Source: Halichondria panicea (taxonomy: Eukaryota; Porifera; Demospongiae; Suberitida; Halichondriidae). From it: a stretch of 64,000 nt of DNA. Positions 42,641 through 54,400 of the stretch are shown one piece after another (the stretch's first letter is position 1; every line of letters starts with the position of its first letter). The stretch spans positions 887,001 to 951,000 of the forward strand of contig NC_087391.1 in NCBI RefSeq assembly GCF_963675165.1. The letters are read 5' to 3'. A program made the position numbers and the translations under genes. Under the pieces are notes generated by a model. That model was not told where the DNA came from and did not search any database. It was given only the letters and a program-made list of their open reading frames with translations.

Positions 42641-45600
42641 CCAGTCGATTATGCCTTGCTGATGCCTCGGTGGAAGTATGTGTGGCCTTTAAAGCTGTAG
42701 CTGGTCTAAACCTTCAATTTGACCGGTAAAGGGATGCAGTAGGACACACAAAAAATGAGTTGTGTCTGGAGAAAGTATAACTTAGCATCTTTAAAGGTGG
42801 TGTAGATCTAGATGGGAGCAGTAGCCACAGACAATGGCTGAACAGGAGAATAAGCAGTTAAGATCACCAGGAGAAGAAAAAAAAAAGAGTACAAAGTTAT
42901 AGTGCTTCCAGAGCCAATCCTCAGCAAAACTTCAAGATAATCGCATTCATGACACTCCAATCTACCACACAATCCAATATCAATATTGACAAGTTGATAG
43001 CATGCTCCTTTGTTGTTGTATTATTTACAACAATTTGACCGGTAAAGGGTTATGGACCAATCAGATTGCAGAAGTTGGGTGCATTGGGATTCGCCATGCA
43101 CTCCAGTTTCTTATCAAAACAATGCAAACTAATGATCATTAATAGGGTGATGGGTGATGCTTTAATTATGTTGAATGGTTTGCATTCTGGGTGATATCAA
43201 TATCATTCAGGTACATTTGTTGTATATTGACCACATCCTGGGTGATATTGATATCACACGCAAGGCATGTGTTTACAACAGTGGTACAATCCTTTGATGT
43301 CTGACCACAATGTCTGACCACAACAAACAATTATTATGCCTCGGTGCGCATGCGCAAGCAAGGTATACGGTAGTGTGTTTGTGTGTCTGTCTGTCTATGT
43401 GTGTGTGTAGACTGCTACAGCTGCTCAAGGATGAATCAAGTGCAAATAAGAGTTTCTATAGGCTTCTAGTCATGTTTACTTGGATTTTAATTTGTGGATT
43501 TGCAAAATAATGCTTCGTTCTCGAGCTATGCCTAGTTTTGCTTACTTGGAATGCCATTGCAGCCTTTTCAGAAGAGCACGTAGCCACACTTGTTTACTGA
43601 GTGTTGCTACTCTACTTAGTAGCTAGCTCTGCACTAGAACGCTAGCTATGGGTAGCTGCAAGAGTGAGAAGAGAGCTGCAAGGCTCTGCTAATGCAGCCA
43701 TTAATTTTAGACTTGAACGTTTGGCATCGATCGTTTTTAACAACAATCATGGTCGATCATTACCCACTCTCTGAGTTTTTGCATGCAAATTGTTTATCAT
43801 AATGTGTATAAAAGCTGTTTAGTAACTTTATGTTATGTAGCTTAGGCATCTCCACCGAGACATCAGCACCTGCGGTGCTTTCATTTCATTCATTTTTCAG
43901 ATCATATTTTGTAGCTTGGTGTAAGGGAATTATCTAATTTGTTCTCTGAGAGTAAGCTTTGATGCTATTCCTTGAATTCTCTTATGTGGCTCTAGTGTTT
44001 AGGTTAATAGCTGTTCTTGAAATTAGTTGCCTAGCAATTTGATGTGCTCATATTTCCAAGTAGTAATTGATGTGTTATGTTGAGCACCATTAACCTAGAA
44101 CTGCTTCTATGACTTCTGAATAACTGCTTCTTACTTAGAAAATGAAATTGTTAACACCTAGAAAATGTATGCTCTTGTTAATGTTTAGTGACTATGGCCC
44201 ACATAGCCTCTACACATACACATGCAGTGTAACTGGTGTAACTGCTACACTCACACACACACACACACACACCTTCCTCTGCAGTGAGCGTGCCACTGCG
44301 ACTGGTGCCGAGGGTGAGCGACTGAAGGAGGGAGGGAGCATCAACAAGTCCCTCGTCTGTCTGGGTACTGTCATCTCTTCTCTGGGTGAGCTTGCACTCT
44401 GACTTACAGGCTCTAATAATGAGGGTGACAACCTGCATTTGAGCTTAGGACACTATTTGCAGCACTATCAAAACTGCAGTGTACACAGAATAATTATACA
44501 TGTGAATTATGTACTAGTTAAGCCTTTGAATGCTGCAGAATCTATTGTTAGTCTCCATAGTGTTTTTAAAATACAAGTGTTCAACTCTATATCTCTTTCG
44601 CCCACTCAGCTGAGATGTCCAGTCACAGTCACAAGAAGCCATACATTCCATACCGAGACTCAGTCCTCACCTGGCTGCTCAAGGATAGCCTGGGGGGGAA
44701 CTCAAAGACCATCATGATTGCAAGTGAGATATAATGTTTATGTGTGCATGTATGCCTACTCTAATAGCGCCTGTACTGTAAACGTAGATTCAATAGCCTT
44801 TGTTTTGGCCAAAATTGATCGATTTTGAGTAGTCACCAGATAATATTATGTCCTGTGATAGACCTCTGTTTAAGCTACAGAATACATGTTTCATTGTAAA
44901 TGCCGTACTATGCAATGTAGTGGGATGGGGGGATTGGATAGTTTGTAACTGTTATCGGTAATCCCCCACTTTTCCTCCCTAACTCCCACAGCTATCTCCC
45001 TTACCCCCCACACCTTTCCTCCCTTATCCCCACCTCTCTCCCTTACCCCCCACCCCCCTCTCTTACTCCCCACAGCTATCTCCCCTGCTGAGTCCAGTTA
45101 TGGTGAGACTCTGAGCACTCTTCGCTACGCCAGCAGAGCAAAGAACATTGTCAACAGACCAACAGTTAACGAGGTACAGACTTAGTGTTCCAAATTTAAC
45201 CATTTTAATGATATTATGGGTATTTTTGTGCGTGCGTATTTTAATAGCACTTTAAATCTGTAACTAGAGTTCTGCCAGTGTGTGTGTGTGTGTGTGTAGG
45301 GAGGTGGGGTCAGTAGTCCCTTATAAGTGAGCTTTAGGTTTATTGCTTTGGAAATTTCCTCTGTCCTTTTGATCGTGATTGCTTGTTCTTTGCAGGATCC
45401 TAATGTGAAGCTGATCCGAGACTTGAGGGCAGAGATACAGCGACTGAAGACAGTCGTTGTTAGTGGAGATCTGGTACTTATTCTAACAGCTGCTTTCACA
45501 CAACTTTGTGTTGGAAGTGTCAGCAAAGTGGCTCATTGGCCGGCCCCTTCATTCCAACTTTAGTTCTGTGAAGCTTAATCACACACTTAATTAGCGTGTA

Positions 45601-48573
45601 ACGGTTTTGATTACAGCCCAAGGCCATGCTGTAAAGTCAAGGTTTTATGTGCTCAATAGTTAGTGTATATATAGGCCTTTCTCAGGTAGTGTCTGGTTTT
45701 GTTGCTTTTTGAGTCACTTATGACCTCACTGCTACCCAATGAGCTTTGTATCCTGTATATTACCCGCCCCCCTCTTATGTAGAGTCCCGGCTCTCATGAG
45801 GTGAGTCGTCTGAAGCGCTCTACGAGCATCTCTCTGGCAGAGGACCTCTACAAGAAGGAGGAGCAGGTACGTGGGTGTTACTATAAATAACTACCTGTTG
45901 TTATGGTTACTCGTACTGCAGTGTGCTGAGCTGACCAAAAAGTGGGCGGGGAGGTGGAAGGACATACGAAGGATTGTTGAGGTCCGTCATGTCGGCTAAA
46001 CTATAATTAATTGTTTGTTTATACTTCGACGTTTTGAAAGGACGTAAGAAATAATATTATTATGATGGTTACACATACATATTGTCATGCATCCTATTCT
46101 TAAGCATAAGGTCTGTTACTTCGCAAGCAATTGAAGTTTGAGGAAATAGTCCACTCGCTTCATGTATATTGCTACTCTGGTCAAGTTTTAGTTTTCGACA
46201 GTATACATTCAACGAGCAGCTATATATTGATGTACATGTTAATTTATCTTTTGATATTCGCTGATTGTCTCCGTGCAGGAGAACCACTTGGCCCTGCGCA
46301 GTGAAGGTGTGAAGATGGTGGTGGACTCCATGAGACCTCACTTTGTGGGCATTGATCCCGACGTCTTTAGCACTGGACTCGTCTTTTATTACCTCAAGGT
46401 ACGGAAGGATGTGTCAATCATGTCAACAGGATTTCTCCTCGTAATGGCTACATACAGCTATTATATGTGTGTGACTGTTTTGTTGTTATGTAGTAATTGT
46501 TTGCAGGATGGCCCCACCACTATTGGAGTGAGATCAGAGCACATCATTCCTGACATTTGTGAGTGTCTGCAGTACTTTAGTATCATTGATTAGTCTAAGT
46601 TCAAAAAGACCTTTCAATGATGTGTTTAAATCCCAAATCTTGTCTGGGGCCATAATTTGTCATTTTTCTGCCTTGAACCATCTATGGTATTTGGCCGAAA
46701 TTTGCAAATTCTTTCATCTCTCAAATATGAACATTGAAATATTCACTTTGATGACACCATTTGAAAGGCTTTCAGAAAATCATGAAATTGAATTCAAGTA
46801 ACTTAGTTACTGTTGCTAAACACACAGTGTATAAGTATGTAATAGTTGTTACACAGCCACGAGTGCCACATGGATATGCACATACTAGCAACAGTAGATT
46901 GATAAAGTGTATGATTGTGTAAATGTACAGTACTGTATTATTTCCACTCTTAGAACAACTCGACAATACCTCCACCACACACACGCTTTTGTCTGCTTTA
47001 ATGCCCCTCCCCCCACACACTCACTTACACTAGGCATAAGCAACAGTGACCTGTGTGCTGATCATTGTCAGGTGGAGTGCACTGGACAGCGTGTAGTGCT
47101 CCGCCCACTTTCCGGACAGTGTTTCATCAACCACAAAGTCATTAGGAAAGTAACTCGGCTTTCTCAAGGTCATTACATCATCAGTATCTCATCCGATTGG
47201 TTGGGAAGATTGACCCCTGTGTTACTTTATAATGCAATCTCTTCTATTATTCTGCATTTAGAGTTTTTCCATCAAATTAAGAACAATTTCATCTCAAAAG
47301 GCCCTGTATGTAGTAGCTACAGAGATCCTACACGTACATGTATTGTAATTGATTTTGTAGGTGACTTGATTCAACTGGGGACTTCTACAGTGTTTCGTTT
47401 CAACCACCCCCACCAAGCTGCCAAACTCAGGAAGAGGCATAACGTAAGTGCATGGCCATTGCCTCATTCCATCTCAGTTGTTGACCTCACTTGTTTCACA
47501 GCAAGGACTTTTGGTGCCTCGAAAACTAGACCTTCACCAATTATCTCAGACAACCACAAATTCTGTATCGGTAAGCCCACATTTAGTTTTACTAGTCAAC
47601 TTCGTAATTTGAATTTAAATGGATTTTCGTGGAACCTGTTAAATTGAGTATACGCATCACTTGTCTCAATAACGCTAGAGGGCAAGTAATCTCTGTAACG
47701 GCATAGTGCTTTCATGCACTATCTATACTGTACAATGTATATAATTATACCTGACCCTCATGACCACCCCCCTGCAGCTGCCCAGTAGTCCGACCACCAC
47801 CACCATGACTGTGGAGCTGCAGTCCAGAACCAGCCTAACTACTAACAGGAGACGGTCCAGCTCTTCCTCACTGACCATCAACAAGTTAGTATATTCAACC
47901 ATTTCCATAAATTTTTGTACGAAGCTATAATTATACATATATTTTGCCTTTTAATTATAATTACATGTATTTTACCTGAGGATTTAGTTCTGACTTTCTA
48001 TCTGAGCTTTAGTCAAATGGTTAGTTGCTCCAGATATCTGAAGGTTTAAAGAGAGTTGCTATTATGGGTGTGTTTTGACCTGTGTGTATGTGTGCAGACA
48101 CCACCAATCTGAAGGTGACATTGAATGGAGAAAAAGTGAGTCACCATCTGAAGTGTTCTTACTGGACAGAGTTGGACCAGTGGCTCTCAGTCACTCACCA
48201 GAGGGCAGAAGGTGTGCTTCTTGATAGTGTTAATTTCAGCTATCGTGGTGTAAATAGTGCGAATGATGTAATGTGTGCATACAAGCAAGGGCTTATAAAG
48301 AGAAGAGGGCATGCAACTCAGACTATTCTCAGACTCATCATTGGGGCGAGCGAAGCGAGTCCCTTCCTAGTGATGAACGTTGCAATTTTGTCTGTGTGTG
48401 TGTCTGTGTGTGTGTCATGGACCGGCACGATATTTGTTTTTTGTACTTGTGACCCTTTACCAAATTTTACGTGAAAGCTGCGCATGGGCACAAGAGCTAG
48501 CTACACTGTACTCAGGAACAAAGGGTCAGACAAGACACAGAGACTCTTGAGGCTACAAGCACGCCTACAGCAG
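37778..48573 (+). CDS. kinesin-3 family motor with FHA domain (KIF16B/STARD9-like), C-terminus unresolved
   Basis: Plus-end microtubule motor. Twenty-two phase-consistent exons were traced: 37778-37824, 38461-38524, 38795-38914, 39272-39388, 39621-39653, 39894-39964, 40369-40487, 41066-41135, 41350-41490, 44285-44385, 44610-44723, 45076-45173, 45396-45473, 45783-45866, 45922-45981, 46279-46398, 46507-46558, 47034-47168, 47361-47443, 47778-47884, 48098-48211 and 48516-48573 (662 residues). Motor motifs: [15 protein letters not shown]-loop GQTGSGKT (about 102-109), NDSSSRSH and [29 protein letters not shown] and [13 protein letters not shown] close the motor. An FHA domain follows, exons 16-19, with [15 protein letters not shown] at its end, as in KIF16B and STARD9. 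WSVSANDRQ resembles STARD9. The last traced exon is coiled-coil-like ([13 protein letters not shown]). No stop or PX/START domain was found, so the 3' end is open. Confidence 0.88.
40470..40665 (+). repeat. tandem repeat copying the exon 7 splice donor of the kinesin
   Basis: The exon end GTATGTGGAGG|GTAAGTGGG is followed by degenerate copies: GTATGTGCATGGAGGGTGAG, then AGTGGGTGGGGTGTGAG blocks, each with GTCTGAAATAG(A)GGGG. There are about four units of 50-60 bp. Every unit offers a GTGAGT/GTAAGT donor-like site. Confidence 0.7.
40846..41040 (+). repeat. dispersed repeat family C, copy 2 (kinesin intron)
   Basis: Contains the same GCAATCTAACTATTGCGTT, GAGGATCGTGT and CGCAAAGTTCGCA blocks as 28862-29060. 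Non-coding. Confidence 0.5.
41491..44284 (+). other. 2.8-kb kinesin intron interrupting the switch II DLAG|SE sequence, repeat-rich
   Basis: By far the longest intron of this gene. It begins with (GTGTAGTGTGCGG)n-type repeats at 41580-41670 and has a (CA)n at 42608-42636. TTTGACCGGTAAAGGG occurs twice (about 42717 and 43031). Inverted CTGGGTGATAT(C/T)AATATCA motifs are near 43186 and 43245. The 111-codon frame at 41805-42140 has no recognisable homology. The mosaic looks like nested old transposon remnants rather than a gene. Confidence 0.5.
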
Positions 48574-48900
48574 GTCAGAGCAGCTCAGATGGGGACCTTC
48601 TGAGCCTAAGATCACACAGGCACGCCTGCAGGAGGTCACAGCAGCTTACTTGCCATGTTTCACTTCCAAGTCTTGTGTTTTTGTGATAATAAACCTGCTA
48701 GCTCAACAGGACAAAACAGAGATCGAGGCCAGTCACTAGGACAGGTCAGAGCAGGTCAGAGCAGGTCAGAGCAGCTCAGATGGAGACTTCTGAAGTTGCA
48801 CAGGCACCTTTAGACAATACAGCACTACGGCAGGTCAGACCAGCTCAGATGGAAACTTCTGAGGCCACACAGGCACGCTTACAACAGGTCAGAGTAGCTT
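48540..48900 (+). repeat. tandem duplications around the last traced kinesin exon
   Basis: The exon end GCACGCCTACAGCAG|GTCAGA and its following intron start (CAGCTCAGATGG, GACTTCTGAG) recur at about 48611, 48740, 48830 and 48870 with changes. Short variants such as ACACAGGCACGCCTGCAGGAG and ACACAGGCACGCTTACAACAG keep the reading frame and a GT donor. They might be cryptic or alternative 24-nt exons encoding (A/I)TQARLQ(Q/E); that is inference. Confidence 0.65.
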
Positions 48901-49459
48901 TAAGGATTGTTTACACTGACAGTATACTATAGCCTTGTAATTTGGGTCCAGCAAAAAGTGATAATATCTCCTTGCTTAGTTTGTACAGCCAGCTCTTTCG
49001 TGTTGAACTTTCACTCATAGATATAATTATGTTTCACTCTTAGTAAGTCAACTTCATGTTACACCATGCACAGTCAAAGACAACAATCCTACACCACTCT
49101 TACAGAATAATTGTCACGGGTATACAGCTGGCACAGGAAAGTCGTATCTACATGGACTAGATTCTACTCGGTTATTCACAATCACTGTTCATTTCATTCG
49201 ATTCATATAAACAATATACTTAAAATTACCACATTGTACCAAATGTCTGTACAACAAATACAAATTTGCTCGCTCGCCCCAAACATGCTCTGTATGCTCC
49301 TAGTTATAGTATATCCTGCCTCTAATATGAAGTTTGATGATTACGTAGGATAGATGATAGTTGAGTTGCATGCCCTCTTTTCTTTATAAGCCCTTAATTG
49401 GTACATATACTAGGCCTCCTTTTGGCATGTAGATAATTACAATTAAAAGCATTTTACAG
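48901..49459. other. non-coding stretch between kinesin repeats and RNF19-like fragment
   Basis: AT-rich. The 80-codon frame at 49111-49353 shows no recognised similarity. It may contain further 3' kinesin exons or its UTR, which I could not identify. Confidence 0.3.
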
Positions 49460-50170
49460 TGTTCTTGTGGTAACTAGTGCTAAAGGACTCAATGTTTCTG
49501 TGCCCATTCGTAGCTATGCTGTGAGCATGAAGAGACGATCATGTTGTGGCACTCTGTGCCTGTGGATGTTCGCTCCCCTCCTACTGAGTCTGGCGGGAGT
49601 GGTCACTATACCTGCTGTGCTCGTACTGTCTGCACTGCTTGTGTGTTTCAAGGTACCGTAAACATGCATGTACTAGACGAATTAGTGAACTATCACTGCC
49701 CATATTTCCGTGTATTCCAAGGAAATATGGCCATTCCTCATGAGTGTATAGTTTCGTCCAGTGATGCACACAGTGCACAGTTTGTATAACAGTATTTCAG
49801 TGCTGTATATGTTTGTCTGTGATTATTTCCAGGTCATGCCATTTTTTTCTAATAAATAGTTCTCAGTATAACATTGCATACTCTATCAAACTTATAATTA
49901 TACTTTGGCTATATACATGTAATATTATATCTGGCCCGATAGACGATCCCCTTGACAACCTATTGGCCATTTGTACAGGTGTTAGGAATCTCACAGAAGT
50001 TCAGAGTCACCCGGTGGATGAGAGCGCCATTCTCTGTCAGTGATTTCCTCGTGTCTCCTATAAATGGTTTGCAATCGCTGGTGTTTCGAGTTACGTTTAG
50101 TCTGCTGAGACTCATAGGATTGTTTCAGTTAGACACATGCATTGAAGAACCTAATAAAGACATTTTATAG
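49460..50170 (+). pseudogene. fragment resembling membrane-segment exons of the RNF19-like gene
   Basis: Two exons, 49460-49652 and 49979-50170, join in frame and end in a stop (EEPNKDIL). The first encodes SMKRRSCCGTLCLWMFAPLL followed by a hydrophobic block, which parallels SRKKRYCCRLWLWILAPFG in the RBR ligase (exon 3, 36627-36789). Both exons begin in phase 2 and end in phase 0, and both following exons begin with GTG. The second exon is diverged. No RING or IBR cysteines lie upstream, so it is either a truncated duplicate or the 3' exons of another transcript, possibly the kinesin. The latter would work directly from exon 21 (phase 2) but not from exon 22 (phase 0). Confidence 0.45.
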
Positions 50171-50470
50171 GGGCATTGTTTTTATTTATTTAAAATCACA
50201 CTATTTTTTGCTTTGACATGTTTATTTACAGGAATGTATACATTGCTACACTTGACTGTACCCCATAAGCTAGTTGAAAGGTACGTATATATAGTCATAC
50301 ATTTGCATGCAATAAAATAATTCACCATGCACCCTGCATGGGTATAGACTTGTGTGAAGTGCAGCTGACCAAACAGGAGTATTGTATAATATTATTATAG
50401 GAATATGCGTGAGTATTGTGTTTTCACATTGATGATTTAAAAACAATAATTATTGCGGGAAATGTCTTCA

Positions 50471-51022
50471 TTATATTTTTGAGAGGTTTTTAACGAGTAC
50501 ACCAATGTTAACACTATACTCGCTCTGTTGATACGTGTTGCTGTGAATATCGAACCAAGAGTCTTCGATGATAGATGTGTATCCGAGTTTCTGGTAGAAA
50601 GGCACAGCTACCGATGATGACAGCACCCAGAGCTCCCTACAGTTCTCACTCATTGCCTTTAACTCAATCGCCTTCATTAGCTTTTGTCCGATTCCACAGC
50701 TTTGATGCCTTGGGCTAATGTACAGTGAATCTATGTGCAGAGAGCAGTTAAACTGCTCCGGGATTCTTGGGGGATGAGATTCGTTAGTGTTTAAGTAGCC
50801 AAATCCAACAATTTCTTCAGTATTCTCCAGCACAGCAACATAACACCAGCCAGAGGTCTGTGTCTTGGCTACATAGTAGTCCAAGTGCAGCAAGCTTTCC
50901 CACATGCTTAGTGCAGTCTCAGTGTAATGCTCAGCATAGACAGTGTTCAGACAAGAGATGTGGGTGGCCATCATTGCAGAGGCATCTTCTGCAGTGGCTC
51001 TCCTAACCTTAATGCCTGCCAT
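50471..51022 (-). CDS. GNAT-family N-acetyltransferase, single exon
   Basis: 183-codon uninterrupted frame with the GNAT fold. The N-terminus is IKVRRATAEDASAMMATHIS, the middle beta-strands include CYVAVLENTEEIVGFGYLN, and motif A is IDSLYISPRHQSCGIGQKLM, where the (Q/R)xxGxG acetyl-CoA pyrophosphate loop appears as QSCGIG. VPFYQKLGYTSI is the typical last strand. The acyl acceptor cannot be predicted. It is one of three intronless genes in a neighbourhood where other genes average ten or more exons, so retroposition or transfer from bacteria is possible; GNATs of this type are common in bacteria. A 30-bp perfect palindrome lies 37 bp upstream of the start. Confidence 0.88.
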   Translation of the reverse strand: MAGIKVRRATAEDASAMMATHISCLNTVYAEHYTETALSMWESLLHLDYYVAKTQTSGWCYVAVLENTEEIVGFGYLNTNESHPPRIPEQFNCSLHIDSLYISPRHQSCGIGQKLMKAIELKAMSENCRELWVLSSSVAVPFYQKLGYTSIIEDSWFDIHSNTYQQSEYSVNIGVLVKNLSKI

Positions 51023-51058
51023 GGGTACTTGCTGATATCAGGCTTGCTCAGTTTGATT

Positions 51059-51088
51059 ATAGATTGAAGAGTTAACTCTTCAATCTAT
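51059..51088. repeat. 30-bp perfect palindrome upstream of the GNAT gene
   Basis: Each half, ATAGATTGAAGAGTT, is followed immediately by its exact reverse complement, giving a hairpin with no loop. It lies in the GNAT 5' flank. It could be an extruded-hairpin site, a dimeric binding site or a minimal foldback remnant. Confidence 0.8.
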
Positions 51089-51426
51089 GGTTTGATTTGG
51101 TTGTCCCCTAGCCAGACTATCTTATTATGATATATAGATCTAGCTACTGTACTAGTAGTTTAGTACCTAATTACCTAAAGCTCTCGGTGTACGTTCTCCT
51201 CATGCCTCTGACAATAAGCATAATTCTATAATGCATGCACACTGATTCTGGGAAAATCATCAGCCGCCCACACCTCGTTAATTATAGATCTAATCAGATA
51301 ATAATAATCTAATTAGTATATTACTAATCTAGTATAGAATGAGAATACCAGTAAGAACCCACACAATGACAATTTGACAAAATGTAATAATGATCAAAAG
51401 CCTGTTTGTCAACAAAAGCATGAGAA
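51089..51426. other. intergenic between GNAT 5' flank and SLC2 copy 1 3' end
   Basis: About 340 bp, AT-rich around 51280-51350 with repeated TAATCTAAT-type motifs. No gene or RNA recognised. Confidence 0.35.
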
Positions 51427-54400
51427 TTAGGGACTGTGTTCGTTCACACAGTTTTGTTTGCTAACAATTCTAGACTCTGTCACATATCGTTCCCAATCTC
51501 CCCAGTCTTTGTCACTCTCCTCCACAAAATCACTCTTTTGTTTAGTGTCTTGAAGCTCTACAGAGTTGTCCTCTAGCATCACCACACCATTGAGAGCATT
51601 ATTCTCACTCTTAGGGATACCATTTTGAGTGGATACGTCCACACCTCGGGTATGACTAAACCTGCATCAAAGCAACAGCACTGCTTACATATCACCCAGT
51701 TAGCATGAAAAGACGCACGACAAACTAGTCTTAGGGTATCGATGTACGGTTCATACCGTATAATTATACTAGCCTTGTTCCCGGCCCACTTTTCTCTATT
51801 GAAATGCTAGGTCAGCATCAGAAAAATCGGCCTGGGAACGAGGCGAGGCTACTTGTTAGGGTCATATACCTGAAGCAACAAGATATCCTTATCCTCTCAC
51901 GCCACGATTTTTCAAATTGTTGGTCCATCTCCTCAAGACTAAAGCCCTGAACATAATTATTATAAACAGATATTCAGAATAACTTTAACCCACTTTTGTC
52001 TCGGGCAGTAGGAAAAAAAAGAACAGAGCTGCAGCCAAGTCGATAATGCTGATCATGTAGAGGGTGCCAAATGTTTGAATGGAAGCCAGAAAAGAGGGAA
52101 AGGCTTGAGTGAGTACGTATGCCATCAGCCAGTTAAGTGCAGTGGAGATAGATACAGCAACTCCTGTTACAATTTAAAAACGAGAAAAATAGTTAAAAGT
52201 TTACATTGCACTCTTAGTGTCTGTATTTCACCTCGTCCCTCCAAAGGGAATATCTCACTGGTAACAACCCATGGAATCACACTGGATAGGAAACACACTC
52301 ATGCGGTAAGAGAGCAGTATAATGACAAAAGATCTACTTACTACCAGGTGGATGAGTAGACTAACATAAAGAGGCAGACCAGACACACAACAATATAGCC
52401 GACGACATCATTCTTATCTTCCTCCAACTTGAAGGCATAGACTAGTGTAGCAGCTGCTCCAGTGAGGAGAAACATCATTAGACCACCTCCCACCAGCATC
52501 GGCTTTCTACCAATCTAGGAAAAAAGCAAGAGTTGAATTAAATTTTTCGACAAGACCATCGATTTGCTGGTGATAACCGAATGTGTAGTAATGCATGAGC
52601 ATGACTATATTGTACCTTGTCTATGAATATGGTCGTGAAGGTGGTTCCACAGAGAGTCAATCCTCCAATCACAAGAGCAGTCACAAACGGAACTATCCCC
52701 AGAGAACAGAACAACGGCTCAGAGTAGAAACTAGCAGTCAAATTGTTAACATAATTATACGAAGAAATTAATGAGCTCACTCACTATATAGCAGTTCCAC
52801 AAGCAGCTGATAACAAATGAAGAGCAACTCCCAATAAGACCCTACATAGATGCAGTGAAGACATATACACAGGAAACATGTGGTTAGTATACAGTTACTG
52901 TACCGTTTAAGGTTTCTCCATTTCAATAATAATTTGATCTCTTGTACAATATTTTGCTTTGTTGCTGATTTCAAAGTCTGTCTAATATCCTCTAGCTCAG
53001 ATTCAATTCCCTCCTGTCCCAGCTTGGAGGCAGTTTTTCTCAACACCTCTCGTGCCTCTGACTCTCTCCCCTTCAACATGAGCCACCTGAAAAAAACTGA
53101 ATTCCTGAGGCTCCTTTACATGCAATGAAATGTTAATAGTCTGTATTTCAACACTTTTATGTTAAAAGTTTAGCCCTGAAATGGAACCATACACACGCAC
53201 TGTATACCTTGGGGTTCTGGGCATCAAGGCCATGCCGACAATGTAGACAAAACCAAAAACACAAGCCAGTACACGAGACACTCTCCAACCAAACAGCTGA
53301 TTGTACAGCAGGTAGTTGGTGATATAGCCAGTCAGTATTCCCATTGCTATGGTTGGCCCGACAAGAGATGTCAAGGTTCCTCGAATATGCATGGGAGCAA
53401 TCTCAGCAATGTACACAGGGCCAGCCATATAAAATGAGCTGTATAATCAAATATAGTAGCATGCAGATACTAATACATGACTGAATCTTAGCAATGCATG
53501 TAACGCATAGCTTACCCATATCCAATTCCACTAATAAGACGACCAAAGATCACCATCCTACATTAATTAAATGTAAATTCTACTGAACTAGCTATAGTTA
53601 TAGGTGACATAAAAGAACAACGATATATACCATGGTGCTCCCTGTACTGCAGCACTCTGTATTGCTGTTCCAACAACCACCAGCACTCCTGACATCGCAA
53701 GAGTAACTTTACGGCCCAAAAAATCAGTAGTTCCTATATATAGTGCAGCAAATTTAATATGAACTATAATTGGATAATGGTTGTATTGAACTTACTGCCA
53801 GCTAAGAGACTACCAATTGCTCCTCCGAGATTTATGATTGAAATTATGGCTCCCTGTAAAGACAAAATAAGAATGACGACCATCAAGGTACTACATCTTA
53901 CCAGAGCTATTCTGTCATCTTCCTTCAAGTGTGACGTTTCAGTGCAGCTAGAATTTGCAGAGCTGTTCCCCATATCAAAATACTCTAGATAACCAGCGAA
54001 GTTTTGCAGTCCATTGGAAGACCTATAATAATACATTTTTATAACAATAATTATCTGGCATAAACATGCCATGCTGAAGCATCTATTGGACCTAAAGCTT
54101 CATTGTGATAATTGTCATTGTGATAATCTCAAGCTGACATCCATAATACTCATCAAAAATTATAGGCCTAGTATATGTGACAGGCTCTGGGAAAACCAGA
54201 CTATTGGAGCAGAATTTAGTATTGAGCTACAGCTAAATTTATGCCTACAGTATAAAATCTCAAATAAAATGTTATTGATGTATAAGTATCTACAGTCCTT
54301 CTACTACCTCTCTGTAAAATCTGATGCTCTAAATCCAACTCTTTCCATCGAAACGCTTCGTCCAAAGTTTCGCTATTACCTTATTTTTCCTAATTAAGCA

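Noticed and set aside
46907-47647. 246-codon frame in the kinesin
   Set aside because: Fuses FHA-domain exons with retained introns; the phase-consistent exons 47034-47168 and 47361-47443 account for its conserved parts.
54071-54397. 108-codon plus-strand frame
   Set aside because: Runs across an intron and the foldback MITE; no domain.
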